From a virus, in IMG/VR virus record IMGVR_UViG_3300025914_000009, positions 60,984 through 124,983 of that record: a stretch of DNA of 64,000 nt; one strand, 5' to 3'. The translations under genes were made by a program, and so were the position numbers. Position 1 is the first letter of the stretch. Each line of letters starts with the position of its first letter. This document shows, one piece after another, positions 7,515 through 13,713 of the stretch. Under the pieces are notes generated by a model that ran no database searches, was not told the DNA's origin, and worked only from the letters and a program-made list of their open reading frames with translations.

Positions 7515-7564
7515 ATTTGACAGCAAAAAACCAAATATTTCGACAAGATGTTTGACAGCAAAAA
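7515..7564 (+). promoter_or_regulatory. duplicated TTTGACAGCAAAAA motif at the Ro60 start
   Basis: The 14-mer TTTGACAGCAAAAA occurs at 7516-7529 and again at 7551-7564, straddling the Ro60 start codon at 7548. It contains ACAGCAAA, the constant motif of the nine RNA units downstream. The first copy lies in a small hairpin (ATTTG 7515-7519 with CAAAT 7532-7536). I infer an RNA-level binding site, perhaps for autoregulation by Ro60. The TTGACA part could instead be a promoter hexamer. Confidence 0.4.
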
Positions 7565-9254
7565 GACACAGTTATTCTCCATGCCGGAGAAGAAGAAAAC
7601 GACATCTGACTCACCATTTGTGCAAGCAGGTCTCAAAAAGAAAGCTCAAGTCCTATCAGGAAATGGAGCTATCAAGTATTCTACAACAGGGAATGCTTTT
7701 GTAGACCAGTTTGGTAAGATGGGAGAGTACAAAAAGCCCAGATCTTTCTCTGATATAGAAAAAGATTGCGAAGCTCTATGGGCAATTGATCCTTTGAGGG
7801 CAATCAAGATGAGCTTTTACATACGTACAATTACCAGACCTACCGACTTATTAGGAAAAACTACTTCCATTACCCAGAGGGGTGCTGAGCTTAAGCATGA
7901 GGGTATAATGAGGCTTATATGGTTGGCTACTAAAGATCAGCAAGCTTTCATAAAGAATCTATGGGTTCTTCCAGTCCTCGGATCATGGAAAGATATTATT
8001 ACAATGCTTCAGTATGATCTTGTATATCATGGATGGGGAGGTAGAGTTTTACCATGGGTAAGATTTGGTGATCTACTATTATCTGCCCTTGGGGATAAGA
8101 ATACTTGTGAACTGGTAAAGAAATACATACCTAGTATCAAGACCAATTCAAAATGTACTACTGTAGAAGCACAGGCTGATACCATGATTGCCAAATGGCT
8201 TTGCGGACTTCTATATCCTGAATATGTAGATAGTCCTGATGAGGTGCATGGTAAGTTTCATAAAAAGTACAGGAAGATGAAAACCTCAGGTACTGCTCAT
8301 GAATGGCAAAAGCTTATTTCTCAGAAGAAATTCGATAGAATAGACTTTGGTAAGATTCATGGGCGTGCTTTATCACTCCTTGTAAGGAGTAAATTCCTGA
8401 AGCGTCAAGGCTTACAGGATAAATATGCGGCATGGGTTAAGAAGCCTACTACAGAGGTTAAATACACAGGATATGTCCATGAGCTGTTCTCAGAACTCTT
8501 CCGAGGAAGTATGAGTGCAAAATACCCAACCTTGGCAAGTGTTCCAGAACATATGAGAGATACTATCAACAAACAGTTTGTGACCCTGGTTAACAAAGGT
8601 AAATCAGAGGATCATACCACCTCTCTGATTGTTGTTAGAGATACCTCAGGCTCAATGATGTCCACAGCTACGGGCACTAACATGTCTTCCTATGGAATCT
8701 CAAAGGCATTAGGGTTATACTTTGCAGAGTTCTTGGAGGGCCCATTTGCAAACTCTTGGATAGAATTTAACAGCGGAGCCAAGATGCACCAATGGACAGG
8801 TAAGACCCCGATTGAAAAATGGTTCAATGACACAAGTTCTGTTGTGGGAGGTACTGATTTTCAATCAGTTGTGAAATTATTCTGCCAAATAAAGGCTCAG
8901 GGAGTTCCTGAATCTCAATTCCCCTCAGGGATTCTATGTATTTCGGATGGTGAGTTCAATCCTGCCATGGCAAGCAAGACCAATGTAGAAAGCATGCTAC
9001 TTACTCTAAGAAATGCTGGTTTCAGTGAGGATTATGTAAGTAACTTTGTTATTGTCTTCTGGAACATACCTAATCAGTATTATGGAGCCATGTCTAGAAC
9101 AAAGTTCGAAACATATGGAAGTATCTCAAATGTATTCTACTTTGGGAGTTATTCAGCCTCTATAGTAGCCTTCTTAACATCCAAAATTCGAACAGCTGCA
9201 GAGCTGGTAGATGTAGCTCTTGATCAGGAAGTATTAAACTTAGTAAAGCTTTAG
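7548..9254 (+). CDS. Ro60/TROVE-domain RNA-binding protein (Ro/SS-A homologue)
   Basis: 568 aa, the usual Ro60 length. Residues about 40-350 form the helical HEAT-like TROVE ring (DPLRAIKMSFYIRT, LPVLGSWKDI). From about 355 a vWA domain carries an intact MIDAS: DTSGS at 365-369, GGTDF, SDGEF. Ro60 rings clamp ends of misfolded RNA in the central hole and bind Y RNAs on the outer surface; bacterial Ro60 works with exonucleases in RNA decay. The stop codon lies at the start of the first Y-like RNA unit (9254), and eight more follow at 10.35 kb, so protein and RNA partners appear co-encoded. Confidence 0.92.
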   Translation: MFDSKKTQLFSMPEKKKTTSDSPFVQAGLKKKAQVLSGNGAIKYSTTGNAFVDQFGKMGEYKKPRSFSDIEKDCEALWAIDPLRAIKMSFYIRTITRPTDLLGKTTSITQRGAELKHEGIMRLIWLATKDQQAFIKNLWVLPVLGSWKDIITMLQYDLVYHGWGGRVLPWVRFGDLLLSALGDKNTCELVKKYIPSIKTNSKCTTVEAQADTMIAKWLCGLLYPEYVDSPDEVHGKFHKKYRKMKTSGTAHEWQKLISQKKFDRIDFGKIHGRALSLLVRSKFLKRQGLQDKYAAWVKKPTTEVKYTGYVHELFSELFRGSMSAKYPTLASVPEHMRDTINKQFVTLVNKGKSEDHTTSLIVVRDTSGSMMSTATGTNMSSYGISKALGLYFAEFLEGPFANSWIEFNSGAKMHQWTGKTPIEKWFNDTSSVVGGTDFQSVVKLFCQIKAQGVPESQFPSGILCISDGEFNPAMASKTNVESMLLTLRNAGFSEDYVSNFVIVFWNIPNQYYGAMSRTKFETYGSISNVFYFGSYSASIVAFLTSKIRTAAELVDVALDQEVLNLVKL

Positions 9255-9345
9255 GGGCAGCTACAGCAAACACTATATTATACAGATTAATGCTGAACAA
9301 AATCCTGAGTGTTCTGAAGTTTCCCAGACAGGTGAATGCTGTCCC
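9254..9345 (+). ncRNA. Y-like RNA unit 0, abutting the Ro60 stop codon
   Basis: GGGGCAGC (9254-9261) pairs with GCTGTCCC (9338-9345) with one G-U; it is followed directly by TACAGCAAA as in the main array. The 5' strand begins on the last base of the Ro60 stop codon. The interior is about 70 nt and I see no full tRNA-like domain in it. Position and motif tie it to the Ro60 gene. Confidence 0.6.
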
Positions 9346-9446
9346 GTATACTCTCTAAAAGCCTTTGGGTGAATGGATGGATTAAAAGGATTTAGAGGCA
9401 GGGGTGAAAATTGAGATCCCCTGTCTCTTTTTTTAAATTCTATATT

Positions 9447-10025
9447 ATGAAGCTATCTGAAAAGGGTAAAGATATCATTGAGGTCTTCATATTTAACATG
9501 AAATGGATCTTGCTTGCTTTCCTTATCAAATTAGGATGGGATCTTATGGTTCTAGCCTATTTTGTATACAGTCAGCCTGAACTCACTCAAGCCCAGCTGA
9601 TGCATTTCATTGAGGATGTGGATATTACAATGATTGCAATCCTTATAAAGATGATGATAGCAGGTGGTTATAACTCTTCTATATCCAAGAAACATGATTT
9701 TGATTCAGAGAATATTAGTAGTGGGCAGTTAAAGATTAAGATGGGTACATCTATCATAGGTATCTCTTCTGTTCATATGCTAAAAGTATTCATGGAGTCA
9801 GAGAATTTGACTGTGGAAGAAATATGGAAGAAAACTATTGTCCACTGTGCTTTTATTGTTGGAGGACTAGCACTATCTTTGATTGATTATTTACACTGTA
9901 AAACAGAATCTCATGAGACAATACCTACTTCTGGCTCTTTGCCTCATGTTAATAACATGGGGATGTCTGGAGAACACTCATTTCCACAGATACAAGAAAG
10001 CAAAGGTTTACACGGAGAGAAATGA
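9447..10025 (+). CDS. YqhA/UPF0114-like membrane protein
   Basis: 192 aa from the ATG at 9447 (a TTG at 9411 would add twelve residues in an A/T-rich leader). Hydrophobic segments at about 17-38, 55-75, 100-120 and 135-155. The stretch HFIEDVDITMIAILI and the later GQLKIKMGTSIIGISSVHMLKVF match the layout of the UPF0114 (YqhA) family (E-x-x-D then D-L-K-x-K). Inner membrane; family function unknown. Its C-terminal codons overlap the next gene in another frame. Confidence 0.6.
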   Translation: MKLSEKGKDIIEVFIFNMKWILLAFLIKLGWDLMVLAYFVYSQPELTQAQLMHFIEDVDITMIAILIKMMIAGGYNSSISKKHDFDSENISSGQLKIKMGTSIIGISSVHMLKVFMESENLTVEEIWKKTIVHCAFIVGGLALSLIDYLHCKTESHETIPTSGSLPHVNNMGMSGEHSFPQIQESKGLHGEK

Positions 10026-10341
10026 TGATGGATCAGTCTTTCTTTACTATTACATATTAGCTACCTCCAATAACTATGGAGGGTCAAGCTATTATTATTA
10101 CTCCAGTAGGACTGCTGTTACTACATTCTCCCCTGCGGGCTGGTCAAACTCATCAATTGACCCAGTGAGCAAATTTGAAAACCTCAAGGAGGAGGATAAG
10201 GAGGTTGATGTTGATCTTGATGAAGAAGTTAATGGAGATATGATGGAAGAGATGCAAGACGATCCTGATATTTCAGAGGTAGGAGATGACTCAGCAGGTG
10301 ATTCCTCTGGAGATTCATCAGGGGATGGTTCAGGTGACTAA
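9913..10341 (+). CDS. putative lipoprotein with acidic Ser/Gly/Asp tail
   Basis: Starting at the ATG at 9913, the protein begins with a lipoprotein signal (MRQYLLLALCLMLITWGC; Cys at 18). A Tyr/Ser-rich segment and a strongly acidic D/S/G repeat tail follow. The first 113 nt overlap the YqhA-like gene in the +1 frame, an arrangement reminiscent of embedded spanin lipoproteins, although the acidic tail is not spanin-like. Membrane-anchored, function unknown. Confidence 0.5.
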   Translation: MRQYLLLALCLMLITWGCLENTHFHRYKKAKVYTERNDDGSVFLYYYILATSNNYGGSSYYYYSSRTAVTTFSPAGWSNSSIDPVSKFENLKEEDKEVDVDLDEEVNGDMMEEMQDDPDISEVGDDSAGDSSGDSSGDGSGD

Positions 10342-10348
10342 TTTCAAA

Positions 10349-10407
10349 AGGGCACATACAGCAAACATTATAACAATTCACCTACATTTGAATTAAAAGT
10401 GTGCCCT
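10349..10407 (+). ncRNA. Y-like RNA unit 1 (minimal type)
   Basis: AGGGCACA (10349-10356) pairs with TGTGCCCT (10400-10407), 8 bp, followed by TACAGCAAA. At 59 nt it is the shortest form: closing stem, motif, A/T-rich loop with a weak TTCA/TGAA hairpin, and TTAAAAG before the 3' strand. GTTAA separates it from unit 2. Confidence 0.65.
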
Positions 10408-10411
10408 GTTA

Positions 10412-10531
10412 AGGTCTGCAACAGCAAATATATCCTTGTGGCACTGGGGGTCAGTGGTGGAAATCCACTCTGTGGGGAAACCCAAAGTAGCTTAGTACTT
10501 AGAGCACCAGTTGGAGAAAAAATGCAGACCT
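10412..10531 (+). ncRNA. Y-like RNA unit 2 with permuted tRNA-like domain
   Basis: Closing stem AGGTCTGCA/TGCAGACCT (9 bp), then ACAGCAAA. Inside, tRNA parts come in permuted order: anticodon-stem 3' strand ACTGG (10443-10447), variable GGGTC, T arm AGTGG-TGGAAAT-CCACT (10453-10469), acceptor 3' strand CTGTGGG, GAAA tetraloop (10477-10480), acceptor 5' strand CCCAAAG, TA, D arm (10490-10505), then CCAGT (10507-10511), which pairs with ACTGG. The acceptor stem is thus a capped hairpin, and the closing stem replaces the anticodon loop. One A-G mismatch in the acceptor. This is the clearest YrlA-like unit. Confidence 0.75.
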
Positions 10532-10535
10532 GTTA

Positions 10536-10649
10536 AGATACCTAACAGCAAACAATTTGATCCTCTTGTGGATTAGTAGCTTAATTGGTAAAGCGCCCAA
10601 TTGATAATTGGGAGATCCTAGTTCAATTCTAGGCTTTAAAGAGGTATCT
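10536..10649 (+). ncRNA. Y-like RNA unit 3 with tRNA-Ile(GAU)-like core
   Basis: Closing stem AGATACCT/AGGTATCT, then AACAGCAAA. The interior keeps normal tRNA order: D arm 10579-10594, anticodon arm CCCAA-TTGATAA-TTGGG (10596-10612; anticodon GAT), T arm CCTAG-TTCAATT-CTAGG (10617-10633). The expected acceptor strands (GGATTAG against CTTTAAA) do not pair, so the unit's own closing stem takes the acceptor position, with an extra ATCC/GGAT hairpin inserted before the D arm. A canonical aminoacylatable tRNA-Ile is unlikely. Confidence 0.65.
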
Positions 10650-10653
10650 GATA

Positions 10654-10842
10654 AGGGTTCTTACAGCAAATATTAGCAAATGGAAACCTTTGGTCGGAGG
10701 TTCAAATCCTCCCCTCCCAACCAGATTTGGTGTCACCCTAAGGTGTTCAGGACAGCCAAATCTGGTGACTAATCAACCTGACCATATCTGGTTGGGAGGT
10801 AGCTCAGTCTGGTTAGAGCAGAGGATGCAACAAAAGAACCCT
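10654..10842 (+). ncRNA. Y-like RNA unit 4: permuted tRNA with encoded CCA
   Basis: Closing stem AGGGTTCT/AGAACCCT, then TACAGCAAA. The 3' half of a tRNA comes first: T arm GGAGG-TTCAAAT-CCTCC (10696-10712), acceptor strand CCTCCCA (10713-10719), A73 and CCA (10721-10723). After a 69-nt hairpin-rich spacer comes the 5' half: TGGGAGG (10793-10799, perfect 7-bp match), TA, D arm GCTC..GAGC with GG in the loop, and GAGGA pairing partly with ACCTT (10686-10690). If the spacer were removed at CCA, a mature-looking acceptor end would result. Confidence 0.75.
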
Positions 10843-10846
10843 GATA

Positions 10847-10906
10847 AGGAGACTTACAGCAAAACAACTCAACTTTCAACCGTTTATTTGAAATAGAGAG
10901 TCTCCT
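10847..10906 (+). ncRNA. Y-like RNA unit 5 (minimal type)
   Basis: AGGAGACT/AGTCTCCT closes a 60-nt unit with TACAGCAAA directly after the 5' strand. The loop is A/T-rich with no stable inner domain. Same class as units 1 and 8. Confidence 0.65.
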
Positions 10907-10910
10907 GATA

Positions 10911-10999
10911 AAGTGCCACACAGCAAATATTAATTCTTTTTCAACAAAGACCGCCCCTGGATGGGAGGAAGCTAAAGAGGTTCGATTCCTCAGGCACTT
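10911..10999 (+). ncRNA. Y-like RNA unit 6 with T arm joined to the closing stem
   Basis: AAGTGCC (10911-10917) pairs perfectly with GGCACTT (10993-10999); CACAGCAAA follows the 5' strand. Directly before the 3' strand lies a T arm, AGAGG-TTCGATT-CCTCA (10976-10992), so here the closing stem is geometrically an acceptor stem stacked on the T arm as in a tRNA. The D-arm region is replaced by the motif and an A/T-rich stretch. Confidence 0.65.
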
Positions 11000-11003
11000 G
11001 ATA

Positions 11004-11150
11004 AGGTGAGCAGCAGCATTTAACTAAATAATGGCCCTAAGGTTGGGAAAACTGAAACAGTCATACCGATACTCTCATAGGTTAATACGAAAAGAGTAGT
11101 GTCAAAGGCCCCAAGGGGTACTGGCGGCTATACAAAGAATATGCTCATCT
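11004..11150 (+). ncRNA. Y-like RNA unit 7 (large, diverged motif)
   Basis: AGGTGAGCA/TGCTCATCT (9 bp with one G-U). The motif here reads GCAGCATTT, a variant of ACAGCAAA. The 130-nt interior has GGCC (11033 and 11107) and ACTG/CAGT (11052 and 11058) hairpin options but no tRNA-like loops that I can see. Confidence 0.55.
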
Positions 11151-11154
11151 GATA

Positions 11155-11214
11155 AGGTCACATACAGCAAAAAGCTAAAAGCAATCATCTTGTAAATGAT
11201 AAAAACTGTGACCT
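11155..11214 (+). ncRNA. Y-like RNA unit 8 (minimal type, last of array)
   Basis: AGGTCACA/TGTGACCT closes 60 nt with TACAGCAAA after the 5' strand and a small ATCAT/ATGAT hairpin inside. The trailing GATAAG is present but no further unit follows. Confidence 0.65.
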
Positions 11215-11251
11215 GATAAGTAGAGTCTGAAAACCTAAAACATTAATTACG

Positions 11252-11352
11252 TACCCCCACTACAGGTTGGACTATTTCTATTATCCTACGCCAAGTTCAT
11301 TGACATATGGTTGGTGAATTATCTCCTGTTTGATTTGATAGTAGTGGTGGTA
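11252..11352 (+). ncRNA. 101-nt structured RNA after the Y-like array
   Basis: TACCCCCACTAC (11252-11263) pairs with GTAGTGGTGGTA (11341-11352), 12 positions with one mismatch, enclosing CAGG/CCTG and CCAA/TTGG helices. It lacks ACAGCAAA, so it is a different element, possibly the leader of the gene at 11372. The gap 11215-11371 holds nothing else. Confidence 0.4.
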
Positions 11353-11371
11353 TGTCTAAAACCACATTAAC

Positions 11372-11749
11372 ATGACCCCTGAACAGGTAAGAGATCTATG
11401 TATCAATATAGACATGAAATGTCTTGGTAATGATTCGTTCTACCTAAGGATAGAAAGGGATAATGAGCAACCTGTCGATGGGAGAGTCTTTATTCAGGTT
11501 AATTACAGTGCTCCTTGCATAAAGACTGGTGAGTTGAGACAATGGAGTGGTAGAAAGTGGTATCTTTCCAGACACATGACTCAAGATGAAGTGATTAAGA
11601 CAGCATTTGCTGCTTTCAAGGCTGCAGTAGAACATGAGATTCTGGAAGGGTTTAGCGTAGGGGGAAAATTACTATTCAATCCTCATGTTGACTTTACAGA
11701 ATTATTATCTATCTCCCAGAGGGAGGTAAAAAGAACAGAACAAACTTAA
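11372..11749 (+). CDS. conserved phage hypothetical protein, 125 aa
   Basis: Contains GRVFIQVNYSAPC, TGELRQWSGRKWYLS, MTQDEVIKTAFAAFKAAVEHE and FNPHVDF, a layout I have seen in many tailed-phage genomes without a known function. The conserved tryptophans and EHE/NPH motifs suggest a compact alpha/beta domain. The start at 11372 follows CACATTAAC. Confidence 0.65.
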   Translation: MTPEQVRDLCINIDMKCLGNDSFYLRIERDNEQPVDGRVFIQVNYSAPCIKTGELRQWSGRKWYLSRHMTQDEVIKTAFAAFKAAVEHEILEGFSVGGKLLFNPHVDFTELLSISQREVKRTEQT

Positions 11750-11759
11750 AGATTTACTT

Positions 11760-12251
11760 ATGAAGCCGATGGTTATTACAGAAGACTTGGCAACAATTGG
11801 AATGAGAGTAATGAGAGGCCCTAGCTGGGCGTGAGGGGATCAGGATGGAGGGATAGGCGGTAAAGGAACCATTACTAAATTACTACAAAATGGTTGGGTA
11901 ATGGTAAAGTGGGATAATAGCACCTCTGATGCTCTATATAGAGTAGGACATGGTGGTGATTATGATCTTGTGATGTATGATCCCTTTACTAGCACTGGGA
12001 TTAATCTCGCAAACCCTTATTCCAAAAGAGTTAGCCAAGCAAACCAAGCTCTACAAAGCTTGTCGGAAAGTATTAAGAAAACCACTTCTTTAACAGAAAA
12101 ATCAAATACAAAACATGGAAACACAAACACAGGATCAGGCAGCAACAGACCAAACCCCATTAAAGTACGCCGCCCTATTAGCACAATCGAAGGATCAAAA
12201 AGACGAAGCAGAGCGCCAATTAAATGTGGAAGAGGCTCAGCAAGATCTTGA
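11760..12251 (+). pseudogene. MIB/HERC2-like domain gene with in-frame TGA
   Basis: From the ATG at 11760 the reading is MKPMVITEDLATIGMRVMRG-PSWA, then TGA (11832-11834), then GDQDGGIGGKGTI and GWVMVKWDN..YRVG..GDYDL. This is the MIB/HERC2 domain, whose consensus has W-K-W-G-D-Q-D-G-G; the stop sits exactly where the second tryptophan belongs (TGG to TGA). Either the gene is broken by one base change or the stop is read through. The downstream part is open to 12251 and its last 137 nt overlap the next gene in another frame. Confidence 0.7.
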
Positions 12252-12423
12252 TTCCGCGATCCTTAACCAGAAAAGATCCATTTCTGGAGCAACAAGAAGG
12301 CTGCAGGAAATTAAGGGAAGGTTCCCTCTGGACATTGATGCAATCATTGATGCACAGACAGAACTGAGAGATCTGCAATTAGGTCTTACTGACTTAAATG
12401 CCCTGAAAGTAGAGTTATTCTAA
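12115..12423 (+). CDS. coiled-coil hypothetical protein, 102 aa
   Basis: METQTQDQAATDQTP start, then long charged helices (DEAERQLNVEEAQQDLDSA and the LDIDAIIDAQTELRDLQ stretch) with heptad-like leucines. Starts inside the 3' end of the MIB/HERC2 frame. Ends just before a strong terminator. Function unknown. Confidence 0.6.
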   Translation: METQTQDQAATDQTPLKYAALLAQSKDQKDEAERQLNVEEAQQDLDSAILNQKRSISGATRRLQEIKGRFPLDIDAIIDAQTELRDLQLGLTDLNALKVELF

Positions 12424-12443
12424 GGTACACTATGTACTATTTT

Positions 12444-12483
12444 CTGGGAAGGAGAGCACACTTACTCTTTCCCAGTTTTTTTT
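12444..12483 (+). terminator. strong intrinsic terminator
   Basis: CTGGGAA..GAG pairs with CTC..TTCCCAG (12444-12475) around a short loop, followed by eight to nine Ts. Confidence 0.8.
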
Positions 12484-12496
12484 GTAAAGAAGGGAT

Positions 12497-12607
12497 ATGA
12501 GAGCAGCTAATATTCAACAGGGCCCCGAGGGAGAGAATGGAGGATGCTTAACATTGATTATCATTATCTTAATCATGATCCTTCTAAAAATATGTATTGG
12601 AAGATAG
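12497..12607 (+). CDS. 36-aa single-pass membrane protein
   Basis: Polar, Gly-rich N-terminus (MRAANIQQGPEGENGG) then one very hydrophobic Ile/Leu helix (CLTLIIIILIMILLKIC). Follows the terminator directly. Function unknown; the ORF is short, so confidence is moderate. Confidence 0.45.
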   Translation: MRAANIQQGPEGENGGCLTLIIIILIMILLKICIGR

Positions 12608-12666
12608 TTATGAAACAGGGTTAATTTTGAAGTCAACAAAAGGCTTAAACCACAAAATCCCTGAAT

Positions 12667-12900
12667 ATGGTAAAAGGAAGAAGATACAGGCTGGTTTATT
12701 CCAATAGGCCCCCTTTTGACACTAGACCATATGGTCTATATGTCTATACCAATAACTTCGAAGGTCTGGTAAGAGTGATATGCAGAACTGAGATTGAAGA
12801 GGCCCGAAAAAGAGTGAAGGCGAACAAAAGAGGAACCTTTTACAAGTATACTCCATCAAAAGAGTATATGCGTGCATTAAATAAATTTCATAGTCATTAA
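12667..12900 (+). CDS. basic hypothetical protein, 77 aa
   Basis: Arg/Lys/Tyr-rich (MVKGRRYRLVYSNRPP, EEARKRVKANKRG). Could bind nucleic acid by charge, but no motif is recognised. It lies 11 nt before the next gene. Confidence 0.55.
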   Translation: MVKGRRYRLVYSNRPPFDTRPYGLYVYTNNFEGLVRVICRTEIEEARKRVKANKRGTFYKYTPSKEYMRALNKFHSH

Positions 12901-12911
12901 AATTCAGACTC

Positions 12912-13703
12912 ATGTTAAAGTTAAACAAGTTACTGGCACTAGTAGAGTCCTCTACTCCTGTATTCAGAAAACTTATTGCAGAATACAAACTCTTTTTCGA
13001 AAAGAAACAAGGTGAATTTCAAGGTGTTCGAAAGACTTACACCCCAAGGGAAGGTACAAAGGATGAGCCTTCTATGCGACAGTTTAAACAAGTTGTTACT
13101 ACTATTCAGGAGAAGCTCAAATATATGGAACAAAACTCCTTTGAGCACCTAAATAATGTTATGTCTGTAGAAGCTACAAATGCTTCAGGTGCAGCAAAGG
13201 CAGAATTGGTAGTAAATGGTATCAGCTTTGGAAAGCTATCTACGCTAGAGCTTATGAAGCTTAAGTCTATTCTCGAAAAGGAGGGACTGGAAGCTATGTA
13301 TGCAACTATACCTGTAAGAAGTGATGCTGAGATATGGAACCCTACTATTGATCCTCTCTATCAAAATAGAGAGATCATGGAAACTCCAATGCAGACAGGT
13401 GTTAGTAAGAGTATTGAGAAAGAGGAGTATATTCTGGCAGATCCCAATCTAAAGAATATGGCAGACACTTCAAGATATACTCCGGTGAAATCTGTGAAGA
13501 ATACTATTGTTGATTTGGGAGATTATACACTGCAACACTTCTCAGGGGAATCTACTCATAAGTATAGAGCCAGCATACTTAAGAAAAGAAGTGATTTACT
13601 GGAAGCTATCAATGGTGCTATCAAAGAGGCTAATGATGTACCTGTAGTTCAATCAGAATTCAGTGCTTTCAAGTTATTTGATTATCTTCACGGCGAAGAT
13701 TAA
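12912..13703 (+). CDS. DUF7873-like phage protein, 263 aa
   Basis: The order of features matches a family widespread in large phages: LNKLLAL at the N-terminus, G-x-R-K-T-Y-T-P-R-E, a conserved NAS-AKAELVVNG strand, LELMKLKSILE helix, IWNP, and a C-terminal helix KKRSDLLEAINGAIKEAND. Length is normal for that family. It is usually a cytosolic phage protein of unknown function. Confidence 0.65.
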   Translation: MLKLNKLLALVESSTPVFRKLIAEYKLFFEKKQGEFQGVRKTYTPREGTKDEPSMRQFKQVVTTIQEKLKYMEQNSFEHLNNVMSVEATNASGAAKAELVVNGISFGKLSTLELMKLKSILEKEGLEAMYATIPVRSDAEIWNPTIDPLYQNREIMETPMQTGVSKSIEKEEYILADPNLKNMADTSRYTPVKSVKNTIVDLGDYTLQHFSGESTHKYRASILKKRSDLLEAINGAIKEANDVPVVQSEFSAFKLFDYLHGED

Positions 13704-13713
13704 ATTCTCTTTT

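Noticed and set aside
9913-10341. Rz1-type spanin partner embedded in the YqhA-like gene
   Set aside because: Lipoprotein embedding is similar, but the host gene is not Rz-like, the tail is acidic, and a clear u-spanin lies at 49085.
10654-10842. Group I or group II intron interrupting the tRNA halves
   Set aside because: The halves are in reversed order, the spacer is only 69 nt and lacks the catalytic core elements of either intron type.
10690-10896. A 68-residue plus-strand protein across unit 4
   Set aside because: It translates tRNA halves and the array's closing stems; the frame has no start context and no protein-like composition.
10349-11214. CRISPR-like array because a short motif (ACAGCAAA) repeats at intervals
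   Set aside because: The repeat is only 8 nt, the intervals vary from 59 to 189 nt, the flanking stems differ in each unit and no cas gene is present.
11832-11834. Genetic code change (TGA read as Trp throughout)
   Set aside because: Many genes end with TGA inside ATGA overlaps and would otherwise run on out of their families.
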